Positions 55,428-63,949 of a stretch of 64,000 nucleotides of DNA are shown piece after piece. The stretch's first letter is position 1. Every line of letters starts with the position of its first letter. The notes beneath the pieces were generated by a model that was given only the letters and a program-made list of their open reading frames with translations, searched no databases and was not told where the DNA came from. Source of the DNA: Lachnospiraceae bacterium (GTDB lineage: Bacteria > Bacillota > Clostridia > Lachnospirales > Lachnospiraceae); assembly GCA_009779895.1 (NCBI GenBank), contig WRBB01000008.1:1-64000 (forward strand), read 5' to 3'. The position numbers were made by a program, and so were the translations under genes.

Positions 55428-55449
55428 GTGTATCAATTAATTAATACAC
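55428..55449 (-). promoter_or_regulatory. 22-bp palindromic operator of the YtrA-type operon
   Basis: GTGTATC (55428-55434) and ATACAC (55444-55449) flank an AATTAATT core, giving an inverted repeat perfect except for one symmetric pair. On the minus strand it overlaps a weak promoter (TTGTAC, 17 bases, GATACA). Binding would repress the GntR-ABC-deacylase-amidase operon. Confidence 0.7.
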
Positions 55450-55501
55450 TAGTACAATAACACATAACAATAGAGAATGCAAGAGGAAATGGTTAAGTTT
55501 G

Positions 55502-55530
55502 TTGAATTGCTTTGTGTGTTAGGCTATAAT
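55502..55530 (+). promoter_or_regulatory. Promoter of the methyltransferase-Hsp33 group
   Basis: TTGAAT (55502-55507), a 17-base spacer and TATAAT (55525-55530), 32 bases before the methyltransferase start. Confidence 0.7.
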
Positions 55531-55562
55531 TGGGTTGTAGGTAGAAGGTAGGGTGATTTGTC

Positions 55563-56330
55563 ATGGAAATATATAAAAGCTTTTCGGTAGTATATGATGA
55601 TTTTATGGATAATGTTCCTTATGAAACATGGGGCAAACATATTCGTGAAATTTTATTAGAGTATGGAATAAAGGATGGTTTGATTTTAGATTTGGGTTGT
55701 GGTACAGGCACCATGACGGAAATTTTGGCCGGTTATGGCTATGATATGATAGGATTGGATAATTCCGTGGAAATGCTGGAAATCGCACGGGAAAAACAGA
55801 TAAAATCATCTTTGGATATTTTGTATCTGCAACAAGATATGAGCAGTTTTGAATTGTATGGTACGGTGCGAGCCATTGTTTGTCTTTGTGATAGCTTGAA
55901 TTATATCACCCGAATAGAGGATTTGGCAAAGATGTTTCATTGGGTGGATTTTTATCTTGACCCAAAGGGCTTATTTATTTTTGATTTTAATACAGCGTAC
56001 AAGTATAAATATGTTTTGGGTAATCAGATTATTGCCGAAAACCGAGTGGACAAAAGTTTTATTTGGGAGAATTATTATCATGAAAAAGAAAAGATAAATG
56101 AGATAGAGTTGACCCTATTTATTGCAGAAACACATGAACGACAAGGGTTATTGTTTCGAAAGCATGAGGAAGTTCACTATCAAAGAGCTTATGAATGGAT
56201 GGAAATTAAGACATTGTTAGAAGAGAAAGGCTTAGAAGCGCAAGGTGTCTTTGATGGGTATAGTAAAAAGAAAGCAACGTCTAAAAGTGAAAGGGTTTTA
56301 GGGATCGCAAGAGAACAAAAGAAAGAGTAG
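55563..56330 (+). CDS. Class I SAM-dependent methyltransferase
   Basis: 255 residues. SAM-binding motif I is GLILDLGCGTGTMTEILAGY (about 39-58), followed by the acidic motif GLDNSVEMLEIA and a post-III AIVCLCDSLNYI. The later part contains a beta region like that of small-molecule methyltransferases of the CypM/YodH kind. Acceptor unknown. A promoter lies directly before it, and Hsp33 follows after 16 bases, so it may be co-expressed with that chaperone gene without functional link. Confidence 0.88.
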   Translation: MEIYKSFSVVYDDFMDNVPYETWGKHIREILLEYGIKDGLILDLGCGTGTMTEILAGYGYDMIGLDNSVEMLEIAREKQIKSSLDILYLQQDMSSFELYGTVRAIVCLCDSLNYITRIEDLAKMFHWVDFYLDPKGLFIFDFNTAYKYKYVLGNQIIAENRVDKSFIWENYYHEKEKINEIELTLFIAETHERQGLLFRKHEEVHYQRAYEWMEIKTLLEEKGLEAQGVFDGYSKKKATSKSERVLGIAREQKKE

Positions 56331-56346
56331 AAAAGAGGATGTATTA

Positions 56347-57231
56347 GTGTCAGATTATATTGTAAGAGCAATAGCAGGAAATTCTCAGATTCGAGCTTTT
56401 GCGGCAGTTACTACAAATTTAGTAGAAGAGGCAAGAGTGCGTCATGAGACAAGCCCCGTTGCTACGGCGGCTTTAGGTCGCTTGTTGACGGCCGGGGCGA
56501 TGATGGGTAGCATGATGAAAAATGACGATGATGTTTTAACGCTGTTGATTAAATGCGGCGGTAAAATTGGCGGTGTGACAGTGACGGCGGATAGCCAAGG
56601 TCATGTAAAGGGTTATGTAAATAATCCTCATGTGATGTTGCCGCCGAAAAACGGCAAACTGGACGTAGGTGGCGCATTGGGTCCAGGTTTTATACAGGTG
56701 ATTAAGGATATGGGTTTAAAAGAGCCCTATTCCGGTCAGACGGTTTTACAAACAGGTGAAATAGGGGATGATTTGAGTTATTATTTTGCCACATCTGAAC
56801 AAGTGCCTTCTTCTGTAGGATTAGGTGTTTTGATGACTTTAGACAACCATGTAAAAGCAGCGGGTGGTTTTATTATCCAAGTTATGCCATTTATTACGGA
56901 ATCGATTTTGCAGAAATTAGAACAAAACATTCAAAATATCACCACGGTGACAGAGATATTAGAGGAAAATGCAAGGGCGGAGGTTATGCTAAAAAAGGTT
57001 TTAGATGGTTTGGATGTGGAGATTACGGATATAATTCCGGCAGCATTTTACTGTAATTGTTCCAAGGAACGGATTGAAAAAGCTATCATCAGTGTTGGGG
57101 AAGATGAAATAAAATCTATGATTGCAGATGGGGAAACGGTGGAAGTGATGTGTCACTTCTGCAATACGGCATATTATTATACAGTAGAAGCGTTGCAGGA
57201 AATTTTACAAAAAGCGAAAAAACCGAGGTAA
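56347..57231 (+). CDS. hslO: Redox-regulated chaperone Hsp33
   Basis: 294 residues, family length. N-terminal region with VRHETSPVATAALGRLLTAG (about 32-51) and the C-terminal zinc switch CNC (near 238) and CHFC (near 271), which bind Zn when reduced and unfold under oxidation. It holds unfolding proteins during oxidative stress. The start codon is GTG at 56347 with GAGGAT upstream. The stop is three bases from the AraC gene start. Confidence 0.96.
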   Translation: MSDYIVRAIAGNSQIRAFAAVTTNLVEEARVRHETSPVATAALGRLLTAGAMMGSMMKNDDDVLTLLIKCGGKIGGVTVTADSQGHVKGYVNNPHVMLPPKNGKLDVGGALGPGFIQVIKDMGLKEPYSGQTVLQTGEIGDDLSYYFATSEQVPSSVGLGVLMTLDNHVKAAGGFIIQVMPFITESILQKLEQNIQNITTVTEILEENARAEVMLKKVLDGLDVEITDIIPAAFYCNCSKERIEKAIISVGEDEIKSMIADGETVEVMCHFCNTAYYYTVEALQEILQKAKKPR

Positions 57232-57233
57232 CT

Positions 57234-58073
57234 ATGGATTACAATTATGAATTGATTATACCAAATAGTGATTTGCCTTTTAAAATGTTTTTGTTTGAAG
57301 AGCCGGATGGAAATTATTATCGGAATAAACATTGGCATCGTTCGATAGAAATCTTTGCGATTTTGGAAGGCGGTTTGATTTTTCAAATCAATGACAAGAA
57401 ATATCCTTTGGGGAAAAATGATTTTATTATTGTTAATTCCAATGAAATTCATGGGATTGATGCACCAATTCCCAATCATACCATTGTGATTCAGATACCG
57501 CTTAAAACCTTTGAAAACTACTATACGGGAGATCAGTTTATTCGTTTTACCCATGTGGCGATGAATGAAGACAGACAACTCACCCATGTGATTCACAAGA
57601 TGTATCAGGCTTATGAAGAGAAAAAATTGGGATATGAGTTACAAGTGCAAAGTGATTTTTATGCGTTGTTGCATTTGATGGTGACTACTTACCGAGAGCG
57701 TGATGCCAGTGCTGATATGATAAAATTGAGCAAACGTTTGAATCGCTTGGCTATTATTACGGGATATATAAAAGAAAATTATAAAAGTGATTTGTCTTTG
57801 GAAAATCTGGCAGAGATATTTGGATATTCTCCCACTTACCTATCACGGATGTTTCAAAAATACGCCAATATCAATTATAAAAGTTATTTGCAAAGCATTC
57901 GCTTGGAGTACGGGTATCGGGAATTGTTGGAAACAGACATAAGTATTAGTCAAATTGCCATGAACCATGGATTTCCCAATAACAAGGCCTTTTCCAGAGC
58001 TTTTTTGGGAAAATATGGTGTTTTGCCCAGCCGTTATCGAAAAGAAAAAAGACAAGAAAGTGCCATTGTTTAG
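57234..58073 (+). CDS. AraC-family regulator with cupin sensor
   Basis: 279 residues. An N-terminal cupin-like sensor (about 10-130; NKHWHRSIEIFAILEGGLIF near 29-48) precedes a C-terminal AraC double helix-turn-helix (about 175-275) with LSLENLAEIFGYSPTYLSRM and the second helix SQIAMNHGFPNNKAFSRAF. It starts at ATG 57234, two bases after the Hsp33 stop; the frame to 57150 lies inside hslO. It stands before the DUF4867-isomerase-xylulokinase module and likely activates it in response to a sugar. Confidence 0.92.
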   Translation: MDYNYELIIPNSDLPFKMFLFEEPDGNYYRNKHWHRSIEIFAILEGGLIFQINDKKYPLGKNDFIIVNSNEIHGIDAPIPNHTIVIQIPLKTFENYYTGDQFIRFTHVAMNEDRQLTHVIHKMYQAYEEKKLGYELQVQSDFYALLHLMVTTYRERDASADMIKLSKRLNRLAIITGYIKENYKSDLSLENLAEIFGYSPTYLSRMFQKYANINYKSYLQSIRLEYGYRELLETDISISQIAMNHGFPNNKAFSRAFLGKYGVLPSRYRKEKRQESAIV

Positions 58074-58179
58074 ATAAGAAAGTGGACGAATCTTGTAGAA
58101 GAATGTGCTATTATGTGAATCATAGTGAAGAAATACCAAAAGAAATTGTTTCTATCAATAAATATAGGAGGTTTTTGAA

Positions 58180-58797
58180 ATGAAGATTCAAAAAGTAACA
58201 GATGGGGCTTTTGCGGAGTATGGAAAAGTGCTAGAGGGTTACAGCTTTGGTGCGTTGTTGAAAGAGATGGAGCATACACCTTTGCCCAAGGATGTGATTT
58301 ATGAGCCGTCGGTAGAAGAACTGGAGTCATTGCCCGTGGCTTTGGAGTTGCAAAACAGAGCGTTTGGAGGTATTCCCATTCAAATGGGTTATTGCAATGG
58401 TGACAATGTGAAATTAAATGCGGTAGAGTATCATCGTAGTTCGGAGATGGTGATTGCTGTAACGGACATTATTTTATTGTTGGGGCAACAGCAGGATATT
58501 CAGGAAGATCTAACCTATGATACAGCCCGGATTGATGCGTTTTTGGTACCGGCAGGAACGGGCGTTGAATTATATGCGACCACTTTGCATTATGCACCTT
58601 GTACAGCGCAAGCAGGCGGTTTTAGAAGTGTGGTGGTATTGCCCAAAGGAACCAATACGACATTGACTTTTGCGCGAGGCAGTCAAGGGGAAGATACATT
58701 GATTACCGCAAAAAACAAGTGGTTGATCGCCCATCCGGAGGCGAGTATTCCGGGTGCAGTAAAAGGTTTGATTGGTAAAAATATAAGCGTAGCCTAA
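58180..58797 (+). CDS. DUF4867-family protein of a sugar module
   Basis: 205 residues, beta-rich, with LNAVEYHRSSEMVIAVTDII (about 87-106) and a histidine-containing cupin-like end (VPAGTGVELYATTLHYAPC). It resembles DUF4867 proteins, which accompany sugar isomerases and may bind or mutarotate a sugar. AGGAGG precedes the ATG. It is 106 bases after the AraC gene, with a TATTAT at 58109-58114 lacking a good -35, as expected for an activator-dependent promoter. No reaction is assigned. Confidence 0.75.
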   Translation: MKIQKVTDGAFAEYGKVLEGYSFGALLKEMEHTPLPKDVIYEPSVEELESLPVALELQNRAFGGIPIQMGYCNGDNVKLNAVEYHRSSEMVIAVTDIILLLGQQQDIQEDLTYDTARIDAFLVPAGTGVELYATTLHYAPCTAQAGGFRSVVVLPKGTNTTLTFARGSQGEDTLITAKNKWLIAHPEASIPGAVKGLIGKNISVA

Positions 58798-58825
58798 AAT
58801 CATGTAGAAAGAAAGGAAAGTGAAA

Positions 58826-60319
58826 ATGAACAGAATGCAAAATATTCCAGAACTAAAAATTGGTGTTGTAGCCGTAAGCAGAGATTGTTTTCCGGAGGCG
58901 TTGTCCGTCAATCGTCGTAAGGCTTTGATGAAAGCTTACACAGAAAAGTATGGTGCAGAAGGCATTTATGAGTGTCCTATTTGTATTGTAGAAAGTGAAA
59001 TTCATATGCTTGCGGCTTTGGAAGATGTGACAAAAGCCGGTTGTAATGCTTTGGTTATTTATCTTGGTAACTTTGGCCCTGAGATTTCGGAAACATTGTT
59101 GGCACAAAAATTCCCTGGTCCCAAAATGTTCATTGGCGCATCAGAGGAAACAGGTGACAACCTAATTGACGGACGCGGTGATGCTTTTTGTGGTATGTTA
59201 AATGCTAGTTATAGCATCAAACTTCGTAAGTTAGCGGCATATGTTCCGGAGTATCCAATCGGGGATGCGGGCAGATGTGCGGATATGATTCAAGAGTTTG
59301 CACCAATTGCCAGAGCGGTTTATGGGTTGCAGAATCTAAAAGTGATTAGTTTTGGACCTCGTCCACAAAACTTTATGGCTTGTAATGCGCCGATTCAACA
59401 GATGTATGATATCGGAGTGGAAGTGGAAGAAAATTCAGAGTTGGATTTAGCCCATGCTTTTAAAGCTTTAGAAGGTGATCCAAGAATTCCTGCTCTTGTA
59501 AAAGAAATGGAAGAAGAGCTTGGTGACGGCAATAATTATCCGGAGTTATTACCAAAGTTTGCTCAATATGAGTTGACATTATTAGATTGGATTGAAAATC
59601 ATAAAGGTTATCGCAAATATGTAACATTGGCATCAAAATGCTGGCCGGCATTTGAACATGAATTTGGTTTTGTGCCTTGTTATGTAAATAGCCGTATGGT
59701 TGACAGGGGTATTCCGGTGGCTTGTGAAGTGGATCTTTATGGTGCATTGAGTGAGTGGATTGGTTTGGCAATCAGTGATGATGTTGTAACATTGTTGGAT
59801 ATTAACAATGATGTGCCAACAGATATGTTCGAAGCGGGTATCAAAGGTAAGTTTGATTATAAGCATACAGATACATTTATGGGTTTCCATTGTGGTAATA
59901 CGCCGGCTAAGAAATTGGCGAAGTATTCTTTGGAGTACCAACGTATTATGGCATCTATGATGGGTCCTGAAATCACAAAAGGTACTTTAGAGGGAGATAT
60001 TGCGCCGGGTAAGATTACATTCTATCGCTTGCAAAGTTCTCCGGATGCAAAATTAAAAGCATATGTGGCAGAGGGTGAGGTATTGCCTGTGCCAACCCGT
60101 TCATTTGGTGGGATTGGTGTGTTTGCTATTTCTGAAATGGGAAGATTTTATCGTCATGCATTGATTGAGGGTGGTTATCCCCATCATGGAGCTGTAGCCT
60201 TTGGACATTTTGGAAAATCTATGTTTGAGGTATTTAAATATATTGGGGTTCCTGTGGAAGAGATTAGTTATAATAAACCGGCAGGCGTGTTGTATAAAAC
60301 GGAAAATCCATGGGGTTAG
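58826..60319 (+). CDS. L-fucose/L-arabinose isomerase-family protein
   Basis: 497 residues. The layout is that of the FucI/AraA fold: an N-terminal alpha/beta domain (GVVAVSRDCFPEALSVNRR), a central domain with VISFGPRPQNFMACNAPIQQ (about 174-193) and a C-terminal domain with GFHCGNTPAKK and AVAFGHFGKSMFEVF. An aldose-ketose isomerase for a pentose or deoxyhexose is likely. It precedes a xylulokinase by 11 bases. ATG 58826 with AAAGGAAAG upstream is chosen over the GTG at 58820. The substrate (arabinose, fucose or another) is open. Confidence 0.82.
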   Translation: MNRMQNIPELKIGVVAVSRDCFPEALSVNRRKALMKAYTEKYGAEGIYECPICIVESEIHMLAALEDVTKAGCNALVIYLGNFGPEISETLLAQKFPGPKMFIGASEETGDNLIDGRGDAFCGMLNASYSIKLRKLAAYVPEYPIGDAGRCADMIQEFAPIARAVYGLQNLKVISFGPRPQNFMACNAPIQQMYDIGVEVEENSELDLAHAFKALEGDPRIPALVKEMEEELGDGNNYPELLPKFAQYELTLLDWIENHKGYRKYVTLASKCWPAFEHEFGFVPCYVNSRMVDRGIPVACEVDLYGALSEWIGLAISDDVVTLLDINNDVPTDMFEAGIKGKFDYKHTDTFMGFHCGNTPAKKLAKYSLEYQRIMASMMGPEITKGTLEGDIAPGKITFYRLQSSPDAKLKAYVAEGEVLPVPTRSFGGIGVFAISEMGRFYRHALIEGGYPHHGAVAFGHFGKSMFEVFKYIGVPVEEISYNKPAGVLYKTENPWG

Positions 60320-60330
60320 GAGGCTGAAAA

Positions 60331-61803
60331 ATGTTATATATTGGTGTTGATTTGGGTACTTCGGCGGTGAAGTTATTGTTGATGGATGAGAAAGGAAAGA
60401 TTCATAATGTGGTTTCCCGTGAACATTCTGTTGATTTTCCTCACCCCGGTTGGTCTGAGCAGAGTGCTTCTGCTTGGTATGAAAATGCAAAAGAGGGCAT
60501 TCGGGAGTTAACCAAGGACTGTGATAAGAGTCAAGTGGCCGGGATTGGTTTTGGTGGACAAATGCATGGTTTGGTTATTTTAGACAAGGAAGATAAGCCC
60601 ATTCGTCCGGTTATTCTATGGAATGATGGCCGTACCATCAAGGAGACTGATTATTTAAATGATGTCATTGGTAAGGACAAGTTATCTGCTTATACCGCCA
60701 ATATAGCATTTGCCGGTTTTACTGCACCTAAAATTCTTTGGGTAAAAGAAAATGAGCCTGAGAACTTTGCAAAAATCGAGAAGATTATGTTACCTAAGGA
60801 TTATCTTGCATATAAAATGTCCGGTACATTTTGTACCGATTATTCGGATGCTTCCGGTATGCTTTTGTTGGATGTAAAGAACAAGTGTTGGTCTAAGGAA
60901 ATGATTGATATTTGCGGTATTCGAGAAGAGCAGTTGCCAAAGCTTTATGAAAGTTATGAAGTGGTTGGGCATTTAAAAGCTGAATTAGCAAGAGAATTGG
61001 GGTTAAGTGAAACGGTAAAGATTGTAGCAGGTGCAGGAGACAACGCAGCAGCAGCCGTTGGCACCGGTACGGTGGGAGAAGGAAAATGTAATATTTCCCT
61101 TGGAACTTCGGGTACAATTTTTGTTTCCAGTAAAAACTTTGGTGTGGATAAGTACAATGCGTTACATTCTTTTGATCATGCGGATGGATATTATCATTTA
61201 ATGGGTTGTATGTTGAGTGCAGCATCTTGTAATATGTGGTGGATGGACGATATTTTAAAAACATCAGAATATGCCAAAGAGCAAGAGGGTATTTTGAAAT
61301 TAGGTGAGAATCAAGTGTTTTATTTGCCCTATTTGATGGGTGAGCGTTCTCCGCACAATGATCCAAAAGCCAGAGCTACCTTTACAGGTATGACGATGGA
61401 TACCACTCGTGAAGAGATGACCCAAGCGGTTTTGGAGGGTGTGACCTTTGGTTTGCGTGATTCTTTGGAAGTAGCGAAAAGTCTGGGCGTTAAAATTGAG
61501 CGCACAAAAATCTGCGGTGGTGGAGCCAAGAGCCCCCTTTGGAAGAAAATGATTGCCAATATCATGAATTTAAAAGTAGATGTGATTGAAGCGGAAGAAG
61601 GTCCCGGATATGGCGGAGCCATTCTAGCAGCAGTGGGCTGCGGAGCGTATGCATCGGTAGAAGAGGCTTGTGATAAGTTGGTGAAAATCGTGGATACGGT
61701 AGAACCGGATGAGGAATTGGTCGCTAAGTACGAAGAACGGTATCAGAAATTTAAAAAGATATATCCGACCATGAAAGGATTGTTTCAGGAGTTAGCGGAA
61801 TAA
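60331..61803 (+). CDS. xylB: Xylulokinase (FGGY family)
   Basis: 490 residues, family length. GVDLGTSAVKLLLMDEKG (about 5-22), GFGGQMHGLVILD (about 72-84; GQMHG is characteristic of xylulokinase), the SLGTSGT phosphate loop near 250 and GGGAKSPLWKKMIANIM near 393. It phosphorylates D-xylulose or a close ketose from the preceding isomerase with ATP. No transporter is encoded in this module, so uptake must come from elsewhere. Confidence 0.93.
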   Translation: MLYIGVDLGTSAVKLLLMDEKGKIHNVVSREHSVDFPHPGWSEQSASAWYENAKEGIRELTKDCDKSQVAGIGFGGQMHGLVILDKEDKPIRPVILWNDGRTIKETDYLNDVIGKDKLSAYTANIAFAGFTAPKILWVKENEPENFAKIEKIMLPKDYLAYKMSGTFCTDYSDASGMLLLDVKNKCWSKEMIDICGIREEQLPKLYESYEVVGHLKAELARELGLSETVKIVAGAGDNAAAAVGTGTVGEGKCNISLGTSGTIFVSSKNFGVDKYNALHSFDHADGYYHLMGCMLSAASCNMWWMDDILKTSEYAKEQEGILKLGENQVFYLPYLMGERSPHNDPKARATFTGMTMDTTREEMTQAVLEGVTFGLRDSLEVAKSLGVKIERTKICGGGAKSPLWKKMIANIMNLKVDVIEAEEGPGYGGAILAAVGCGAYASVEEACDKLVKIVDTVEPDEELVAKYEERYQKFKKIYPTMKGLFQELAE

Positions 61804-61832
61804 GTTTCATAAAAATAAAAGGAGTATAGCAT

Positions 61833-62483
61833 ATGAACTATGAGAAAAAACATGGTACACCATTTCCCGTCATTGAAATAACGTTGAATCAAAATGAAGC
61901 AATTTGCATAGAACCGGGAACCATGGTTTACTCAGATCCAACCTTGTTATTTGAAACGGTAACAAATGCTCATAGGCAAAGAAGAACAGGCGGAAAGAAA
62001 GTCGGATTTTTTAGCAGAGCAAATAAATTATTAACGGTTGTGCAAGGGAGACAACCTGCAAGACTTGCAGTTGCGCCCTGTGTTCCCGGGGATATTATTG
62101 AATTGTTTTGTGATGATAAGACCGGTCAACAATGGGAAATGATAGGTGGTGCCTTTTTGGCTTGTGATATGGCAGTTAATTTTGAGGTGAAACAAACAAG
62201 TTGGTCCGGAATATTTTCCGGCGGAATACCGATTTGTGTGCTACAGACATCCGGGACAGGGTCATGTATTGTAGATTCTTGTGGTACGTTACAAAAATTT
62301 AACCTAAATGGGCAAAGACCGATTAATGTTGATGTAAATCATTTAGTCGCCTGGTCTGCCGGCTTACAATATCGGACATTCCAACAAAGGGGAACCCTTT
62401 GGACTGAATTTACAGCCCAGTTTACAGGTCAGGGGTCAATTATTTTGCAATCAAATTGTCGCGCTGTACCGGCAACGAAATAA
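61833..62483 (+). CDS. AIM24/TIGR00266-family protein
   Basis: 216 residues of beta-rich sequence resembling the AIM24 family, with an opening FPVIEITLNQNEAICIEPGT, a glycine-rich FFSRANKLLTVVQG, CVPGDIIELF and a closing GSIILQSNCRA. Bacterial members are of unknown function, though some are linked to membrane or stress operons. AAAGGAG precedes the start, 29 bases after xylB, and the small zinc-ribbon gene follows by 16 bases. It is not evidently part of the sugar pathway. Confidence 0.8.
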   Translation: MNYEKKHGTPFPVIEITLNQNEAICIEPGTMVYSDPTLLFETVTNAHRQRRTGGKKVGFFSRANKLLTVVQGRQPARLAVAPCVPGDIIELFCDDKTGQQWEMIGGAFLACDMAVNFEVKQTSWSGIFSGGIPICVLQTSGTGSCIVDSCGTLQKFNLNGQRPINVDVNHLVAWSAGLQYRTFQQRGTLWTEFTAQFTGQGSIILQSNCRAVPATK

Positions 62484-62499
62484 AACAGGAGAGAAAATC

Positions 62500-62688
62500 A
62501 TGAATAATGTTGTTTCGCTTATTTGCCCGTCTTGTGGTGCATCTATCCGTATAGATATAAAGCAAAAAACAGGAATATGCGAATTTTGTGGAAGAGAGTT
62601 TGTTTGTAAAAATGCATTGAATGAACCACAATATAAAGATTATCAACAATACGAAAATGAAAAGCAATTAGAAGGTGATGACTGGTGA
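62500..62688 (+). CDS. Small zinc-ribbon protein
   Basis: 62 residues with two CxxC pairs (CPSCGAS near 11 and CEFCG near 29) that make a minimal zinc ribbon, followed by an acidic hydrophilic tail. GGAGAG precedes the ATG. It follows the AIM24-like gene closely and overlaps the hairpin after it by two bases, so the two form a small group. Such ribbons are usually attached to membrane or nucleic-acid domains; here it stands alone. Confidence 0.8.
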   Translation: MNNVVSLICPSCGASIRIDIKQKTGICEFCGREFVCKNALNEPQYKDYQQYENEKQLEGDDW

Positions 62689-62718
62689 TTGTAGTGTATT
62701 ATTAAATACACTACAATC
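62687..62718. terminator. Hairpin between converging genes
   Basis: GATTGTAGTGTATT (62687-62700) is perfectly complementary to AATACACTACAATC (62705-62718) with a four-base loop. There is no T-run on either side, so it is a non-canonical terminator or a 3' end stabiliser for both convergent transcripts. Confidence 0.65.
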
Positions 62719-62727
62719 TATAATACT

Positions 62728-63897
62728 CTAGTAATTCAGTAGCCACTGGCTTATTTCAATTGCTTGTATACCTTCATAATTTCCCTTATAAGAACTTTCT
62801 TTATATAAAACGAATTTAGGGTAATTGTCTTTTATTTTAAGCAGGGAATCAAATTCTCTTTGTATGGTTGATTCCTCATTTAGTAAATAGCACACTTGAA
62901 TGTATATTTTGGAATCATCTTTTATTCCTACAAAATCAATTTCTTGCTCACCAACACGTCCGACAGAAACATGATAACCTCTACGGAAAAGCTCAATTGC
63001 TACAATATTTTCCAATGTTAATTCAATACTTTCCAGATTAGAGCCGGTAACAGCCTTGCGTAGACCATGGTCAACAACATAATATTTCTCATTTACCTTT
63101 AAGACTCGTTTTCCATTAATATCTTGGCTTTTTAGTCTATATAGTAAATATGCATCCTCGCATGCTTTTAAGTAATTAAGAATCGTTTCAGGTGCAACGG
63201 TTCTTTTTTCGGCTTTAAAGAATTTAGAAATACTCGTTGCAGAAAAGCATCTGCCAATATTTGCCAACGTATACGAAATGATACGCTCGAGTAAATCAAC
63301 ATCTCTCATATTATGTCTTTTTACGATATCTTTTAAGACAACAGAGTTGTACACGTCTTGCAGATATCTTTTACTTACATCAGAGTTCAAGGGGATGCTG
63401 GACAAAAAGGGCATCCCTCCTACGCGTAAGTAATCATTAAAATCATAATTTGGATTAATCGTTGTAAATTCGGCAAAGGAAAAAGGATATATCTCGAAAG
63501 AAACATATCGCCCTGCAATGTAGGTTGCCAACTCACCTGATAATAGTTTCGAGTTAGAACCTGTTATAAATATATCAACATTAAACTTAACTCTAAGTGA
63601 GTTGATCGCTTTTTCCCAACCGTCGACTTCTTGGATTTCATCAAAGTATAAATAAAATTTATCTTGCGTGTTTTTTATTTGTTCACATATATATGCATGC
63701 AATGATAAATGATTACAAAGATGACGATAGCCGAGATCCTCAAAATTTAGATAAACTGTATGTTGACTATTAATTTCTTCCAGGATTTGCTGAAGCAATA
63801 CACTTTTCCCACTACGCCTAATTCCGGTGAGAACTTTGACTAAATCTTTATCAATAAATGGTCTTATTTTTTTTAAATACATTTCACGCTTAATCAT
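62728..63897 (-). CDS. AAA ATPase with DUF4143 domain (second copy of this family in window)
   Basis: 389 residues. Walker A GIRRSGKSVLLQQ at about 27-39, Walker B FYLYFDEIQEVDG near 87-99, sensor FITGSNSKL near 116, and a C-terminal PD-(D/E)XK-like end with EQEIDFVGIKDDSKIYIQV. It is related in layout to the protein at 11993-13222 but clearly different in sequence. The start at 63897 follows GAGGTGAC; the longer frame to 63930 overlaps the promoter. It stands alone on the minus strand. Function is not established; DNA-processing or defence roles have been proposed for the family. Confidence 0.88.
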   Translation of the reverse strand: MIKREMYLKKIRPFIDKDLVKVLTGIRRSGKSVLLQQILEEINSQHTVYLNFEDLGYRHLCNHLSLHAYICEQIKNTQDKFYLYFDEIQEVDGWEKAINSLRVKFNVDIFITGSNSKLLSGELATYIAGRYVSFEIYPFSFAEFTTINPNYDFNDYLRVGGMPFLSSIPLNSDVSKRYLQDVYNSVVLKDIVKRHNMRDVDLLERIISYTLANIGRCFSATSISKFFKAEKRTVAPETILNYLKACEDAYLLYRLKSQDINGKRVLKVNEKYYVVDHGLRKAVTGSNLESIELTLENIVAIELFRRGYHVSVGRVGEQEIDFVGIKDDSKIYIQVCYLLNEESTIQREFDSLLKIKDNYPKFVLYKESSYKGNYEGIQAIEISQWLLNY

Positions 63898-63920
63898 AAC
63901 TGTCACCTCGCTTTGTTTTG

Positions 63921-63949
63921 AGTATAGCATAAGATATATCTGATAACAA
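63921..63949 (-). promoter_or_regulatory. Promoter of the second DUF4143 ATPase with a palindrome in the spacer
   Basis: On the minus strand TTGTTA (63949-63944), 17 bases, TATACT (63926-63921). The perfect palindrome AGATATATCT (63932-63941) lies in the spacer, which recalls the palindrome over the promoter of the other DUF4143 gene. Confidence 0.6.

Noticed and set aside
62440..62667. 75-residue minus-strand frame over the small zinc-ribbon gene
   Set aside because: The plus-strand gene has the ribosome site and the paired CxxC motifs; the antisense frame has neither.
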